Shown here one piece after another: positions 53,601-64,000 of a stretch of 64,000 bases of DNA (position 1 is the first letter of the stretch; each line of letters starts with the position of its first letter). This stretch comes from Rhynochetos jubatus (taxonomy: Eukaryota; Chordata; Aves; Eurypygiformes; Rhynochetidae). The stretch covers positions 3,338,157 through 3,402,156 of the forward strand of contig CM050676.1 of assembly GCA_027574665.1 (NCBI GenBank). The letters run 5' to 3'. A model generated the notes under the pieces. That model was not told the DNA's origin, did no database searches, and saw only the letters and a list, made by a program, of their open reading frames with translations. The translations under genes and the position numbers were made by a program.

Positions 53601-56600
53601 GTGGAAACAGAGATGGAAATCCAGTGGCACCCAGTTCACTTACTTCTGTCACTCCTTCATCTTCAGATAGGTACCCATGGGGTACAAAAAACCCATCGTC
53701 GTCATCTTCATCCTCTCCCTCCTCTTCATCATCCTAAAAATAAACCCTGCGTGTTAGAAATCACGCTGACAAATGCGATTGGTGCAGAAATGCAGCTCTT
53801 TTTGGGCACGTGGAATCCTTACCCCCTCACTATGGGAGAGACTTTCTCCAGGTTCTTCCTCTTCCCATTCTTCATCACTGTCTACGTCGTAGTCTAGCAG
53901 TTTCTAGAAGAAAAACCAACATGCCATTTCTGTAAATGATCTGAGAGCACGACGCCAGACCCCACTCAGGGTTTCAGAACTCGGTCGCCAGAGGGAACAC
54001 GCAGATGGATCAGAAATCCCAGAGAACAGGTGAGCTTGGCCGACCGACCATTCGCTCCCAGAGCGCACAGACAGGAAGAACCCCACTCTGCTGCTGGGAG
54101 GTGCTTACACTGTCCTTCGACCAAGGATTCCTGGGGCGGATCACAGTGGTCCTCTTGTTCCATGTGCCCCAGTATGCAGGACGGTGGTTCTCGCAAAACT
54201 GCAGAAGTTTCATTCTCCCAAATTTCCCCCTTTCAGGAACAGCATCTGTTTTGCAGTTATCCACCACCACCACCACGTCACTGTTAAAAGAAGACACCAT
54301 CTTTAGTACTCACAGAACTCTCCCCCGCTGCTCAGGAACCTTCAGTTCAGCCACAGTAGCAACCCAGAGCTTGAGCTCATGAGAAACGACACCTCCAGCG
54401 CGCCTGCGAGAACGTGGGCTCTGGACAAGCCGCCGCCCTCCTTACCTACAACCCTACAGCCGCGCTCTCCTAGCTAGCGCTACGTGCACCTTTTTAAAGA
54501 CCAAGCTAAAGGCCCCTGGTGTCCAGTGCTGAAGGCAGCTGCCTGAAGGGCGAGATTTCCTGCAGGGAAGGATTTGGGAAGCATTGTACAGAATGAAGGA
54601 AACCTACACCATAACGTACTGCTCCCCGTAGGAACAATTCTCATACAAAATGAGTGTTCAAGGAAAAGCTCCGTCTTTCCATCACCTCCAGTATTCAATA
54701 AATCATCTATACGCACATCCAGTCGTATATATCCAATATATAATCTCCTCAAAACAATTGTGTGGTTCGTTATATAGCGAAAGCGAGACCCCCCCCCCGC
54801 CACAGACTAACCTGTTCACTATGTCGGTGCTGTTACTGACAAAAGTGGGTCCGGTTTTACGTGGTTTCCGACACTTTAGATCCCTCAAGAAGGAAACATC
54901 ACTATTCTGTGCGCACAGGAGCTTATCCAGCTGCTCTAAGAAGTCTGGATCCAGGGCAATACGAGAGAGGGGAGCTAAGACCATGTTCTCCTTAATTTCA
55001 AAAGGAGCAAACTTCCCGCAAGAGCCGGCGAGAATCTGAAACAGGAAGTGAGGATGGTTAGGGTCTGAACACGTGAGACACACTCAAGACACGCAACAAA
55101 CCTCAACCCCAGGTGCTGGGGTTTGAGTGTCGATTGAGGTTAAGCCTTCCCTGAGACTCCAACACATCTTCCCAAGGGAACCCAGGTCTTCCCAACCAAC
55201 GCGGCACAAGACAGAGCTGAGATTTTTACCAAAGCAACTACAAACTTCTTTTGTGGTCTCTGCTCCGGTCACAGGCTTTTAAATCCTTTGCACTTTCGAA
55301 ATTAGGAAGTAAGAAATACTAAGGGTTTTCCAGCTAAGGAGCTGTAAGGGACAGATGGGAAGGAAAACAGTGTGTGTGTTGGAAGCCAACTAATGAAGAC
55401 CAACAGAACAGAGCAATACCTCACCTTCGGGGCCTGGGGAGTCTTTGGTTTCTGGAAGAACCTCGTAATTTCTGCTTTCTGTGCATTAATACGCTGGAAC
55501 CAGAATCAAAATGCAAATTATAAACACAAAAGTAAGACAAGGCCATATAATTCAAGGTGAGCTCATGCATGGCCCAACTTCCAATCTAGTGAGGTATAAA
55601 GCAAAGTTCAGTTATCTACCTGCTCCTGTGACTCAACAAAAACCTAATTGTCTTCTCCGTGCGGACTCCAGTGTCACCGCTAAGCCAAAGGGCAGAGCTC
55701 CCTCACAGGCATTGCAGAAACAAACGCAGAAAACACTTCAACATGTAAAAGCACAGACACCAACACGTAGGAAAGTACCAGACAGGAAACCGGCACGACA
55801 CAGCTGGCAGAGCAGCACCAGATCCGACCGCACAGGCCGCATCCCAAACGGACGTGCTCACTCCCGAGTGGCACCGGGGCAGGGAGCGCTGCCTGGAGAA
55901 CCGCAGTAGCTGCGCAGCCCCGCGGTGCACGGCTCAGCAGCCGTCGGTGGCGTGCCAGGGAGCCCACTCACATCACCTCACTGTAGCAAAGGCGTTTAGA
56001 GACAAGGTAGAGAAAGCATTTACCTTTTCTTCCTCTCTTAACCGTTTCTCCTCTTCTTTCTTTCTCTTCTCCTCAAGTTTTGCCCTTTAATACAAAGTTC
56101 AATTTAGTCACAAATCATGAAGTGTTTATTTAGGCTGAGGAAGAGGTGTGAAGCCCCAGACCTTGGCTAAGACCTCATCATGCCAGGCATGAAGATAATC
56201 TGTTAATTCAGCCAAGGACCATGCTTGGTTAAGCCTACAGAAGCCTCTCTTCAGCCCTTCCAGAGCAAATATTGACCTGGTTTAGCCACAAAGTAGCTAG
56301 GCTGCTTCAAGATTCCCTCAGTACCAGGAAAAGGTATTTATGGTATCATCAAGTTACAAGCAACCTCCTCAAGGGAGCGAGCACCAGCAAACTGCGGAAG
56401 TAAAGCCAGACTGGTCATGGAGGGAAACCTCAGTGGAGCAGGACAGCTCTGTCCAGCCACCTCAGACCAGCAGCCCAGGTCAGCCTGCAAGCAACAAGCA
56501 CCGCTGGGGCTGGGGGCTGCTGTTCCCTGTCCTCAGGCACTTAAAATACATCCCGTGATGGCGAGGCACGTGCTGTTTGACCAGGACGGCCTCCAGACGG

Positions 56601-59600
56601 GACGGTTAAGGTGGGTAAGGAAAGGTGCTCACGTCGTTACGCGTTATCCCCCAGGGCCTGCAGAAACCGAGCCACTTACTCCAGAGCTTCCTGCCTCTCC
56701 TTGCGTTTCTCCTCCTTCACTCTCAGCTTCTCAGCTTTTTCCTTTTCTTCTTTTTCTTTCTTTTCTCTCCTTTCTTTCTCTTTCAACTCCTTCTCCTCTT
56801 CTTTCTTCTTCTTTGCCTCCTCCTTGGCTCGCTCTTTCGCAGCTTTCGCCGCTTCTTTCAGCCTTCCCTTTTCCTCCCTTTCTGCTTGCAGCTTCTGCAG
56901 CTTGTCGGCACGCTCCTGATCCTGGGTGAGAAACAAGCCGTTAAGCAAGCTGTCTTTGCGCACAGCGACAGCTGCCGGCACAAAAACTCCAGCAATTTCT
57001 TCAGCTGACCTACTCGTTCCTTGCACCCATCCAGCGCTCGGCCGGCAGCAGCGGTTCCAGCTGTCACAGGGCAGGAACCCCAGCTCCCCCCTGCCTCAGC
57101 CAGCTGAGCCACCTTGCACTGCGCCCTGAAGGCACTAATTGTGCTTTGCTCCTAACGAAGGCGTTTCCATGCTCTAAGCATCAGGGAAAGCTTTGGATTC
57201 TGCTTGCTTTATACCTGAGTCACCTTCGTTGCCACTCTATGGGCTTTTTTTCACGTTATATTTAAATTTCATTTAAGATTACAGACTGTTCCCAAGTTTT
57301 CACTGGAAATACACACCTCACGAGCTAAACTTGCGTGGTTTTCTAGCAATATAGGGCTACCGCGGCACGAGTTGGAAAAGTGAGTTTGATCCGATTTTGC
57401 GTTATAAACCCGTAAGGATTTCCCGGTGTCTTTCACCATCTCAGGCAGTAACACGAGTCTCCAAACCGTGGCTCGTGCAGCTGCTTTACAAGACCCGGAG
57501 CTGGCAAAAAACGCCACTTCTGTTAGTCCTCGTTAGCTAATCAAACACCGGGCGCTCTACGCTTCATCCAGGGGCGCTACGGGAACAACGGGGCAACGTC
57601 ACGCGGAAAGCGCTGCCGCTCACGGCATCTCATCCCAGAGCAACCGAATCCTCATCACTGACACAACGGGGGACGCAGAACGCGTACCAAAAAAATGACA
57701 AATTAAAGGAAAAACAGCTTCCCTGTGCTGTAGGCGCTGGTGACTTCAGCGGGAATCTGGGGTCTGTCTGTGCGCAGACACACACACGTCCCCACCGTCT
57801 ATTTTCAGTTCTGGTTTATTTATTTCACATCTCTTCTTGGCAACACCAAGACTCACTGAGGAGCGGCACAACACCCAAATAACCGCAGAAGGCAACCAAC
57901 GTACCAAACGGTGCCGACGGTGAAACACCAGCGTTGTCAGACCGGAGTCACGGCAACCTGAAACGCTACCGGGTAGGTTGGAAAACAGGGGGGATCAACA
58001 GCAGGATCGGTGGGTCTGGTTAATTCTCAGCGTAATAAAGCTTCTATTCTCATCTCTCCCTCATGTTACTGCTGGGCTTAACACACACAGCGAGTGGAAG
58101 AAAACAGATTGGACTTCTGCGTGGGGCACGGTGGAAAGCAAGCTCAGCCACGCGCAGCCGTCCTGGTTTGGCCGGGCCAGTTAACGTCCTTCCCAGCAGC
58201 AGGTACAGAGCTGTGCTTCGGCTTTAGTGCCAGTTAACGTCCTTCCCAGCAGCAGGTACAGAGCTGTGCTTCGGCTTTAGTGCGGCAACAACGCTGGTAA
58301 CACACCTCTGTTTTAGTTGTCGCTAAGGGGCGCGCACACCGAGTCAAGGACTTCGCGGCTCCTCCTGCTCAGCCGACAGAAGGCTGGAGATGCAGAAGCT
58401 GGGAGGGGGCACAGCCGGGACCACTGACCCAAACTGCCCCCCAAATGGGGGCGTTCTGTACCAGGATGTCAGTATGGAAACTGGGGAGAGTGGGGCTGCT
58501 GCTCGGGGACTGGCCGGGCATCCGTCGGCAGGCGGTGAGCGAGTGCATTGTGCATCACTTGTTTTCACCATCGTTATTATTACTGGTTTATTTCAATTAT
58601 TAAACTGCTCTTATCTCAATTATAAAGATTTATCTCAACCCATGAGGGTTTTTTCCACTCCTACTCTTCCGATTCTCTCCCCGTCCCACCAGAGGGGGAG
58701 TGACCGAGCAGCTGTGTGGGGCTGAGCTGCCAGCTGGGGTTAAACCACGACAACAGCTTACATAAAACACCCAACAGTCCCCTACCAACTTCACACGCTA
58801 TTTACGGCGAAACACAGTAAGAATTCACAGCTGCAGTTAAAATAACACCCAGTTTTCAGCACGCAAAGCCCACTCATACAGCACTGACTGCTGAAGAACC
58901 CCGCGTGATCCATCAGCCTCCTCCAGCTTTAGCATGCCATGGAAGGGAGTTTGCTGACGAGCAGCATTCGAGCAGAGAGCGGAGCTTGAGCGTTCCCAGC
59001 AGCGACATCCAACAGCTTCTCCAGCAAGCCATGAACACAGCGGGCCGTTTGCCTCGCTTATTAATGAGGAACAGACCCTACGTTTTGAGGCTCAAAAGGG
59101 GAAAGGGCGAGAATGACGAGGCAGGAACCGACCCTAAACAGAACGCTCTGGATTTCACTGGGATCTGTCCACTTAGTGGGCTGCACCCACCCTCTCAGGA
59201 AGGGTTTAGGAAAAATTCCCAAGCGCATTTTGATGAGCAGGCAGCAACATTTACAGTTTCTTAATATCTTCCCAAAGTGCCCAGAAATGCAGTGCAGGCC
59301 ACCCACACTTCATTGCATATGCATTAAGCAGCTTTGGAACGAGCCAAGTGCTTTAACTGCGCGCATTAAGAGTCTTCCATATTCATCAGCGAGGAAGAGC
59401 AGGAAGAGACGTACTCTAAGTGGACCGAGATGAAACGCAAAGGGCTTTGCTCACTACTCAAGGCAAAAGCACAGCAGGTTAGTTTTCTAGGTCAGTGAAA
59501 ACGCCTTACTCTTTGCAATCTCAGCTTCTCCTTCTCTGCCGAACTTTTGTGGAATTTCTGAGATACCTGGAATTACAAAACGCAAGTTTTAGAGATCTAC

Positions 59601-62600
59601 ATCATCCCCTTGCCACGAGGCGCTAGAACGCTCGCTACAAGAACCGCAAGCTTTGCCTGAATTATATTAACGTTGTTCCTGCATATCAGTGCATTCAGCA
59701 ACTTACGTATTCCTCCAGTACAGGGCAGAGCACAGGCCAAGCATATCTAATCTCGGGGATTTACATTTAAAGCCTGAACACATCTAAATGCTTCAGTTTA
59801 CATAAAGTCCTCGTGTTACTGGGTTTTGCATAAACAAATCCCTCCAGCCTCCTCAGTTCTACGGTATCATTTGCAAGGGAACATCACATGCAGCAGAACA
59901 AACAGAAGCTAGAGCTGCTCCAAGTCAAGGGAGCACAACACAGGACGTTTAATGACAGCAAAGTCACTTTCTTCAAGTTAAACTTGGGTTTCTTTGGGGT
60001 TTTTTGAATCCTACCGCTTACTCGTGCCATGATATTCAACTCTAACTTCCCGAATACGAGCACTATCAGCCATACTTGACCGCTGTTTCTTCTTGCGACC
60101 ACAGCCCTCCTGCTCCTCCACAGTACCAGTGCATCAGCCCCGCCTTCCCACAGGTCACGCGTCTCGTTTCTCTTCAACGCAAAATACCTTTGTAAGAGCT
60201 TTAAGAGCAATGTTCGGACTGGCCAAAGGCCTAATTTGCCAACAGGCCAGCATGCTATGGCTTGGTTCCTCGTATCCCCCCTCTTCCTTCCGCCATTCGC
60301 GGTCTAAGGTACCACGTTCATCCCCGCGATTAAGACCAACCGCTTTACCTTCTGTACTCGCAGTTTACACAGCGCAAAGCTGCATCAGGACATTCCGTAT
60401 TTATCCCACACAAAACAGGAATCCTTTCAGCTGGGAGCTTTAAGTTATCAGAGCTGTTTCCAGCCGGGACAACAAACAGGCCAGGACAGACAGCCGTACA
60501 GGTCGAGGTGCCGACTGCCCACTGTGGGAAGCAGCACGGGAGCCATTCCAGCTTCACTTCACGCCACGGGAAACCAGTAACTTGTTTGCGTTATCCTATT
60601 ACATCAGGAGTCAAGTCCTGGTTTTGTTTGTTCTACTGCACTGGAACTACTTCATGCCTGCTTGAGTTGATGTATTTATTTTAGAGATGAAGGACTGAGT
60701 TTTAAGAGTATAAGAATTGTTTTTCTCGACAAGCACAGAGCAGAAGAAACAGGAGACCCATCACGTCATGAGCTCCAGGCCCCACCTGACTCATCCATAC
60801 CTCCTCCAGGCCCGCCAGGAGGCTTTCCTCACCTCACCGGTGGGTCAGTCTCTCCTTAAGCCCTACAGGATAGTTGGCAAAAAGTCTTTCTTAGAAGGCT
60901 CAAGATGGCACAAGCAGGAAGGCTGCCAGCCGCTCCACCCTGCGCCCTCATTTACCTGAGCCACGTACTCAGTCCTCCCCCTCCGGCAGCACACTGACCA
61001 CCCCCCGGTATTTCCCCTCCAGTAACGCAGCTGAGCAAAGCAAACGCGCCGGCCTGGCAGCCCGGCCTGAGCGTAGGCGAGGCTTAGCCACAGCACCCAA
61101 GCGCGTTCACCAGGGCTGGTCTGCTTCACAGGTCTCATCGTGGGCAACCGTGACTCCGCCCAGGAGAAACCCCCGTCACACCTCCACTCGTCTCCCCAGA
61201 ATGGTTGAGCAGTGAACAGGCACGAGCCACGTGAACTTTTTGGCGACCTCTGCGGACACTGCTGTCCTTAGACCCTTCCCCTCCAGCACAGCACCAGAAA
61301 TCAACCATCTGGGGGCTCTTGCTGGAGCAGCTACTGAACTAGAACTCAGAGCATGATAACTCAGCTCATACAGAGCGGATTCCGAGGTGTTCCCGCCGTG
61401 CTCCAGCCTTCACTGCCCAAGAGCGTCACAGCAAGGTTTGGGTTGGGAGGGACCTTAAAGCCCACCCCGTCCCACCCCCTGCCACGGGCAGGGACACCCT
61501 CCACTGTCCCAGGTTGCTCCCAGCCTCATCCAGCCTGGCCTTGGGCACTGCCAGGGATGGGGCAGCCACAGCTTCTCTGGCAACCTGTCCCAGTGCCCCC
61601 CACCTTCTGTGGGAAGAATTCCTTCCTGATGTCCCATCTCCATCTCCCTCTTTCTGTTTAAACTCATTACCCCTTGTCCTGTCACTCCCTGCCCTTGGAA
61701 AAAGTCCCCCCCCAGGCACTGGAAGGGGCTCTAAGGCTGCATCACACGTCCCCAGCAGCGCCGTACCTGCGGTGACTTTCCCCCAGAGCAGCTCCCCGCA
61801 GCCGTAATGAGAGGGCTGAGAGCACAAGCTCTGCACACCCAGTTCGGAGAGGCGGAGGCTCACCTGACTTGTCCTCCATCCTCAAACGCAGATGTGCAGT
61901 CCCACTGGTGCGCTGTAGTTTCCACTTAACACATTTTTTACGCCCCCGTCGCGGAAATTCAAGGGTTAAAAAGTGCCTGCACTGACAGGTACTGGAAACA
62001 ACCCGGCTACTGTAGGTTAAGTGTCCTCTCACATTAATTACAGCAGCTTCATCGAGGATAGAAGCTGTAAAACCTCACCTAATGGACAAAACTGCTTATG
62101 TACACTGTCCTTACTCCAATCACCAAACCACTAAGTCCCAGGGCACACACTCCTCGAGCAGGTTATGGAAAAAAATAGAAAACAAACCTGTAAGAGCGTT
62201 TCAAGTTACATTTACACAATGCAAATACGCCAGCAGCTCCAAACCAGGCAAGATTTAAATCCTTTGGCTATAGGAAGAGTCAAAAAGGCAGCAATTCTGT
62301 TAGCGAAAAATCACCACCACCTTTCATACACTTCCCACGGCCCTTGCGACTATTCTGTCTGTCCTCTACAAGCGCAGGACACCATACCAACTACCTGCAA
62401 CGCGATGAAAGAGACCAACCTTCCTAACGGGCGTCGAGACAGCTAAGGGACTAGTATTCCTCTTTGTTTCCGCAGCAGGCTGCGCCTCAGGGGAGCTCAC
62501 AGAGCGGAAGCTTAGCGAGGAATTGGTAAGTCCGGAGTCTCCTTCGTAAGACGATTCCATGGTCTCGTTTCCCGACGCGACGCTTCCATCCAGAGAAACC

Positions 62601-63509
62601 GCCTGGGGAGATTTTGCAGTCATGATGTCCTCCAGGAGCACTACAGGCATCTTCCCCTCAAAGATGACATCCTTCAGTTCGCTCTGTTTTACCCGCATGT
62701 TTTCCACGCTGCTACGCCCCGTTACCGCAGAAGGCGACTGGATTCCCTCTACCAAATCTTCATTTGCTGCGGCTTCGCACGGCACGTCAGTCTCCGTGGA
62801 ATTATCCGTTTGGCTCCTCTGAGGGGAATTCGGGCAACTCAACTGGTTCATCTCTTTTCCTATCGTGCTGTCAGTTACAGCCACAGATGAAGATGCTTTT
62901 GAGTCCAAATTAACATGGTCTGCGTCATCACTTAGTCTGTGGCTAGAGCCCTTCGTCAGGTCAATCGTAATTACAGTTTCACCTGGGTTATCTTTTGTGT
63001 TCTTCTGTATAAAACGGTCCAACAGACCTTTTCCATTAACAAGTTTCGGGGCAAAATTTACACCTGAATCCAACTGGCAGTCATTCTCCACGTTGTCCAG
63101 GGACACATGGGATGCATCTAGGGAGGAATCCTTACTTGAACCAAACCCACTTTGTGAGCTCTTTACTTTTTTGACTTCTGAATCTGCATCATACTTCTCC
63201 TTTGGTACGGGATTCAGGCGTTTGAACGGCAAGCGAGCTGAAACGACAACGTTTTGTTACTGCAGCCACATCGCACTAATCACTGGGGTGAGGGGGGAAA
63301 TCAAACAGCGGGATATTTAATTAGCTCCTAAGCACAAGAATTGAAACAGAATAGCCAGTTAGGGCCCGTTTATTACTGCAAAGCCAGCAAAATCAGGTCT
63401 GACACCTTCCCAGTGCGCCGAGGGTGCGCCGGGTGACAGCCACTTCCTCTGCTGCCTTACCTTGTACGAGCTTCCGCGGAGGAACAGCCGCTTTGTCTCT
63501 GCACTCCAT
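47607..63509 (-). CDS. CHAF1A: Chromatin assembly factor 1 subunit A (p150)
   Basis: The large subunit of CAF-1, which deposits H3-H4 on newly replicated DNA through PCNA; 932 aa. Exons 5'->3' on the minus strand: 63509-63461, 63237-62420, 59566-59510, 56921-56680, 56084-56024, 55493-55425, 55035-54812, 54280-54109, 53903-53823, 53733-53644, 53415-53154, 52590-52103, 49225-49132, 47698-47607 (2799 nt). Landmarks: GLLDRFIQKN (N-terminal PIP-like) near 88; SUMO-interacting VITIDLT near 105; HP1-binding PVVLL at 214-218; the lysine/glutamate-rich KER region about 305-410; the PCNA motif KAEITRFFQKPK near 416; the acidic ED region about 565-621 (DSDEEWEEEEPGES, DGFFVPHGYLSEDEG); the winged-helix region from about 709 (LLPLLHGNVNGSKVII, NSVYEKRP, MCWYVH); and the acidic end (TEEDEEDDDCMIVD) followed by ...TSVASPASPL. 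An in-frame TAA upstream, with no ATG between, supports this start. Confidence 0.96.
47699..49131. other. CHAF1A intron 13
   Basis: A 1.4-kb intron in which I recognise no repeat, exon or RNA gene. Confidence 0.5.
49226..50055. other. CHAF1A intron 12, part before the CR1 copy
   Basis: I see no exon, repeat or RNA gene here. Confidence 0.5.
50056..50740 (-). mobile_element. CR1 LINE fragment, CHAF1A intron 12
   Basis: The longest and best preserved minus-oriented CR1 in the window. It has the terminal ATCATAGAATCACAGAATG and GGTTGGAAGGGACCTTAAAA, and upstream GGCTTTCTGGGCTGCCAGC and TCCACCAGTACCCCCAAGTC. It is truncated and has no intact open frame. Confidence 0.95.
50741..52102. other. CHAF1A intron 12, part after the CR1 copy
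   Basis: AT-richer intron sequence. I see no exon, repeat or RNA gene. Confidence 0.5.
56922..58159. other. CHAF1A intron 3, part before the LTR
   Basis: Intron without a recognisable feature. Confidence 0.5.
58160..58752 (+). mobile_element. Solo LTR of an avian endogenous retrovirus
   Basis: A ~590-bp LTR-like element runs from GTCCTGGTTTGG to GGGGTTAAACCACGACA. Internal landmarks are TTAGTTGTCGCTAAG, CGGGGACTGGCCGGGCATC, GTGCATTGTGCATCACTTG and TTATCTCAACCCATGAGGG. These match, from general knowledge, an LTR common in bird genomes. No gag, pol or env sequence adjoins it, so it is a recombination remnant in CHAF1A intron 3, inserted antisense to the gene. The usual first T appears lost. 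Confidence 0.82.
58177..58282 (+). repeat. Exact 53-bp tandem duplication inside the LTR
   Basis: The segment beginning CCAGTTAACGTCCTTCCCAG and ending GCTTCGGCTTTAGTG occurs twice back to back (58177-58229 and 58230-58282) without a mismatch. Confidence 0.95.
59567..61431. other. CHAF1A intron 2, part before the CR1 copy
   Basis: Long intron sequence without a recognisable exon, repeat or RNA gene. Confidence 0.5.
61432..61740 (-). mobile_element. CR1 LINE fragment, CHAF1A intron 2
   Basis: A minus-oriented truncated CR1 3' end: GGTTTGGGTTGGGAGGGACC, CCTGGCCTTGGGCACTGCCA, ending near GCACTGGAAGGGGCTCTAAG. Confidence 0.93.
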
Positions 63510-63939
63510 AGCTGCGAGGGAAAAACATAACAAATAAACACCCGCGAGGTGTTCCTGGCGAGCTACCTGCTTCCCCGAGACAGCCAACCCGCGGCAGCGC
63601 CCGACAGCTCTCCCCAGGGCTGAGCGCGGGCACGGCCAGGCCGGACAAAGGGGCCGGGGCGAGCCCCGCCGGCACCCCCCAGGCCATCTTCGCCCCCGCC
63701 AGACCCCGGGCCACCGGACACCGAGCCCCCGCCGCCGGGGTCAGGCAGAGGGAGGGGAGGTTGGGCAGGAGGGAGACGCCGAGGGAGGCGGCGGGCCGGG
63801 CCCGGGCCTAGCTCCGGGGCGCAGCGGCGGCTGCCGGGCCTCCTTTGTTACCCCGAGAAGGCCCCGCGCACCCCGCGGCCCAACCGCGGCCAGAAACACA
63901 CCGCGCCCCAGCCCCACCGCGTCCACAGGTCGGCGCTAC

Positions 63940-64000
63940 CTGCCACGGCGGACGCCGCGGCTCCTGCCGTTCCTCCGGCGGCGGCCGACCCGGCCCGTTA
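63940..64000 (-). other. CHAF1A: CHAF1A 5' noncoding exon and CpG island (runs off the window)
   Basis: A donor GCAG|GTAGCG at 63939 splices in frame to the exon holding the ATG at 63509. The resulting frame reads through AAAGGTAGAAASAVA-like residues, which resemble the human N-terminal extension. It meets TAA at 63998-64000 without any ATG, so in this bird the stretch is untranslated. The surrounding 63600-64000 is CpG-dense promoter-like DNA. Confidence 0.6.

Overview
This is a gene-dense, GC-rich stretch of a bird genome. It carries six CR1 LINE copies, a solo LTR of the kind common in bird genomes, CpG-rich promoters, short introns and very many minisatellites. That composition, together with the gene order, fits an avian microchromosome syntenic with human 19p13.3. 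I named genes by reading their proteins; no database search was run. The species cannot be told from the window.

Layout: 1-2521 is upstream noncoding DNA with a ~40-bp minisatellite. SEMA6B (+, 2522-10392, 16 coding exons, 908 aa) is followed by LRG1 (+, 12105-13094). Two perilipins follow: a PLIN5-type gene (+, 15413-18533) and a PLIN3-type gene (+, 20086-22369). HDGFL2 (-, 24170-37901, 16 coding exons, 638 aa) is divergent from UBXN6 (+, 41511-46228, 11 exons, 439 aa), with 3.6 kb of mostly tandem repeats between them. CHAF1A (-, 47607-63509, 14 coding exons, 932 aa) is tail-to-tail with UBXN6, and its 5' noncoding exon runs to the end of the window. In every multi-exon model the exon lengths sum to a multiple of three and the splice phases agree exon by exon.

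The genes belong to unrelated pathways: axon guidance (SEMA6B), a secreted leucine-rich glycoprotein (LRG1), lipid-droplet coats (PLIN5/PLIN3), chromatin reading (HDGFL2), a p97/VCP cofactor (UBXN6) and replication-coupled histone deposition (CHAF1A). They are neighbours by conserved synteny, not as an operon.

The most striking observation is a ~643-bp tract, introns included, that is almost identical between the two perilipin genes. Inside the PLIN5 gene it switches the protein abruptly from PLIN5-like to PLIN3-like sequence, which looks like recent gene conversion. The tract itself contains three tandem copies of a ~150-bp unit, two of them decayed copies of a perilipin exon. Other points of interest are a probable GC-AG intron in UBXN6, four AT-rich homeodomain-like islands around and inside SEMA6B, and minisatellites filling many introns, one of them a perfectly periodic 77-bp x 15 array.
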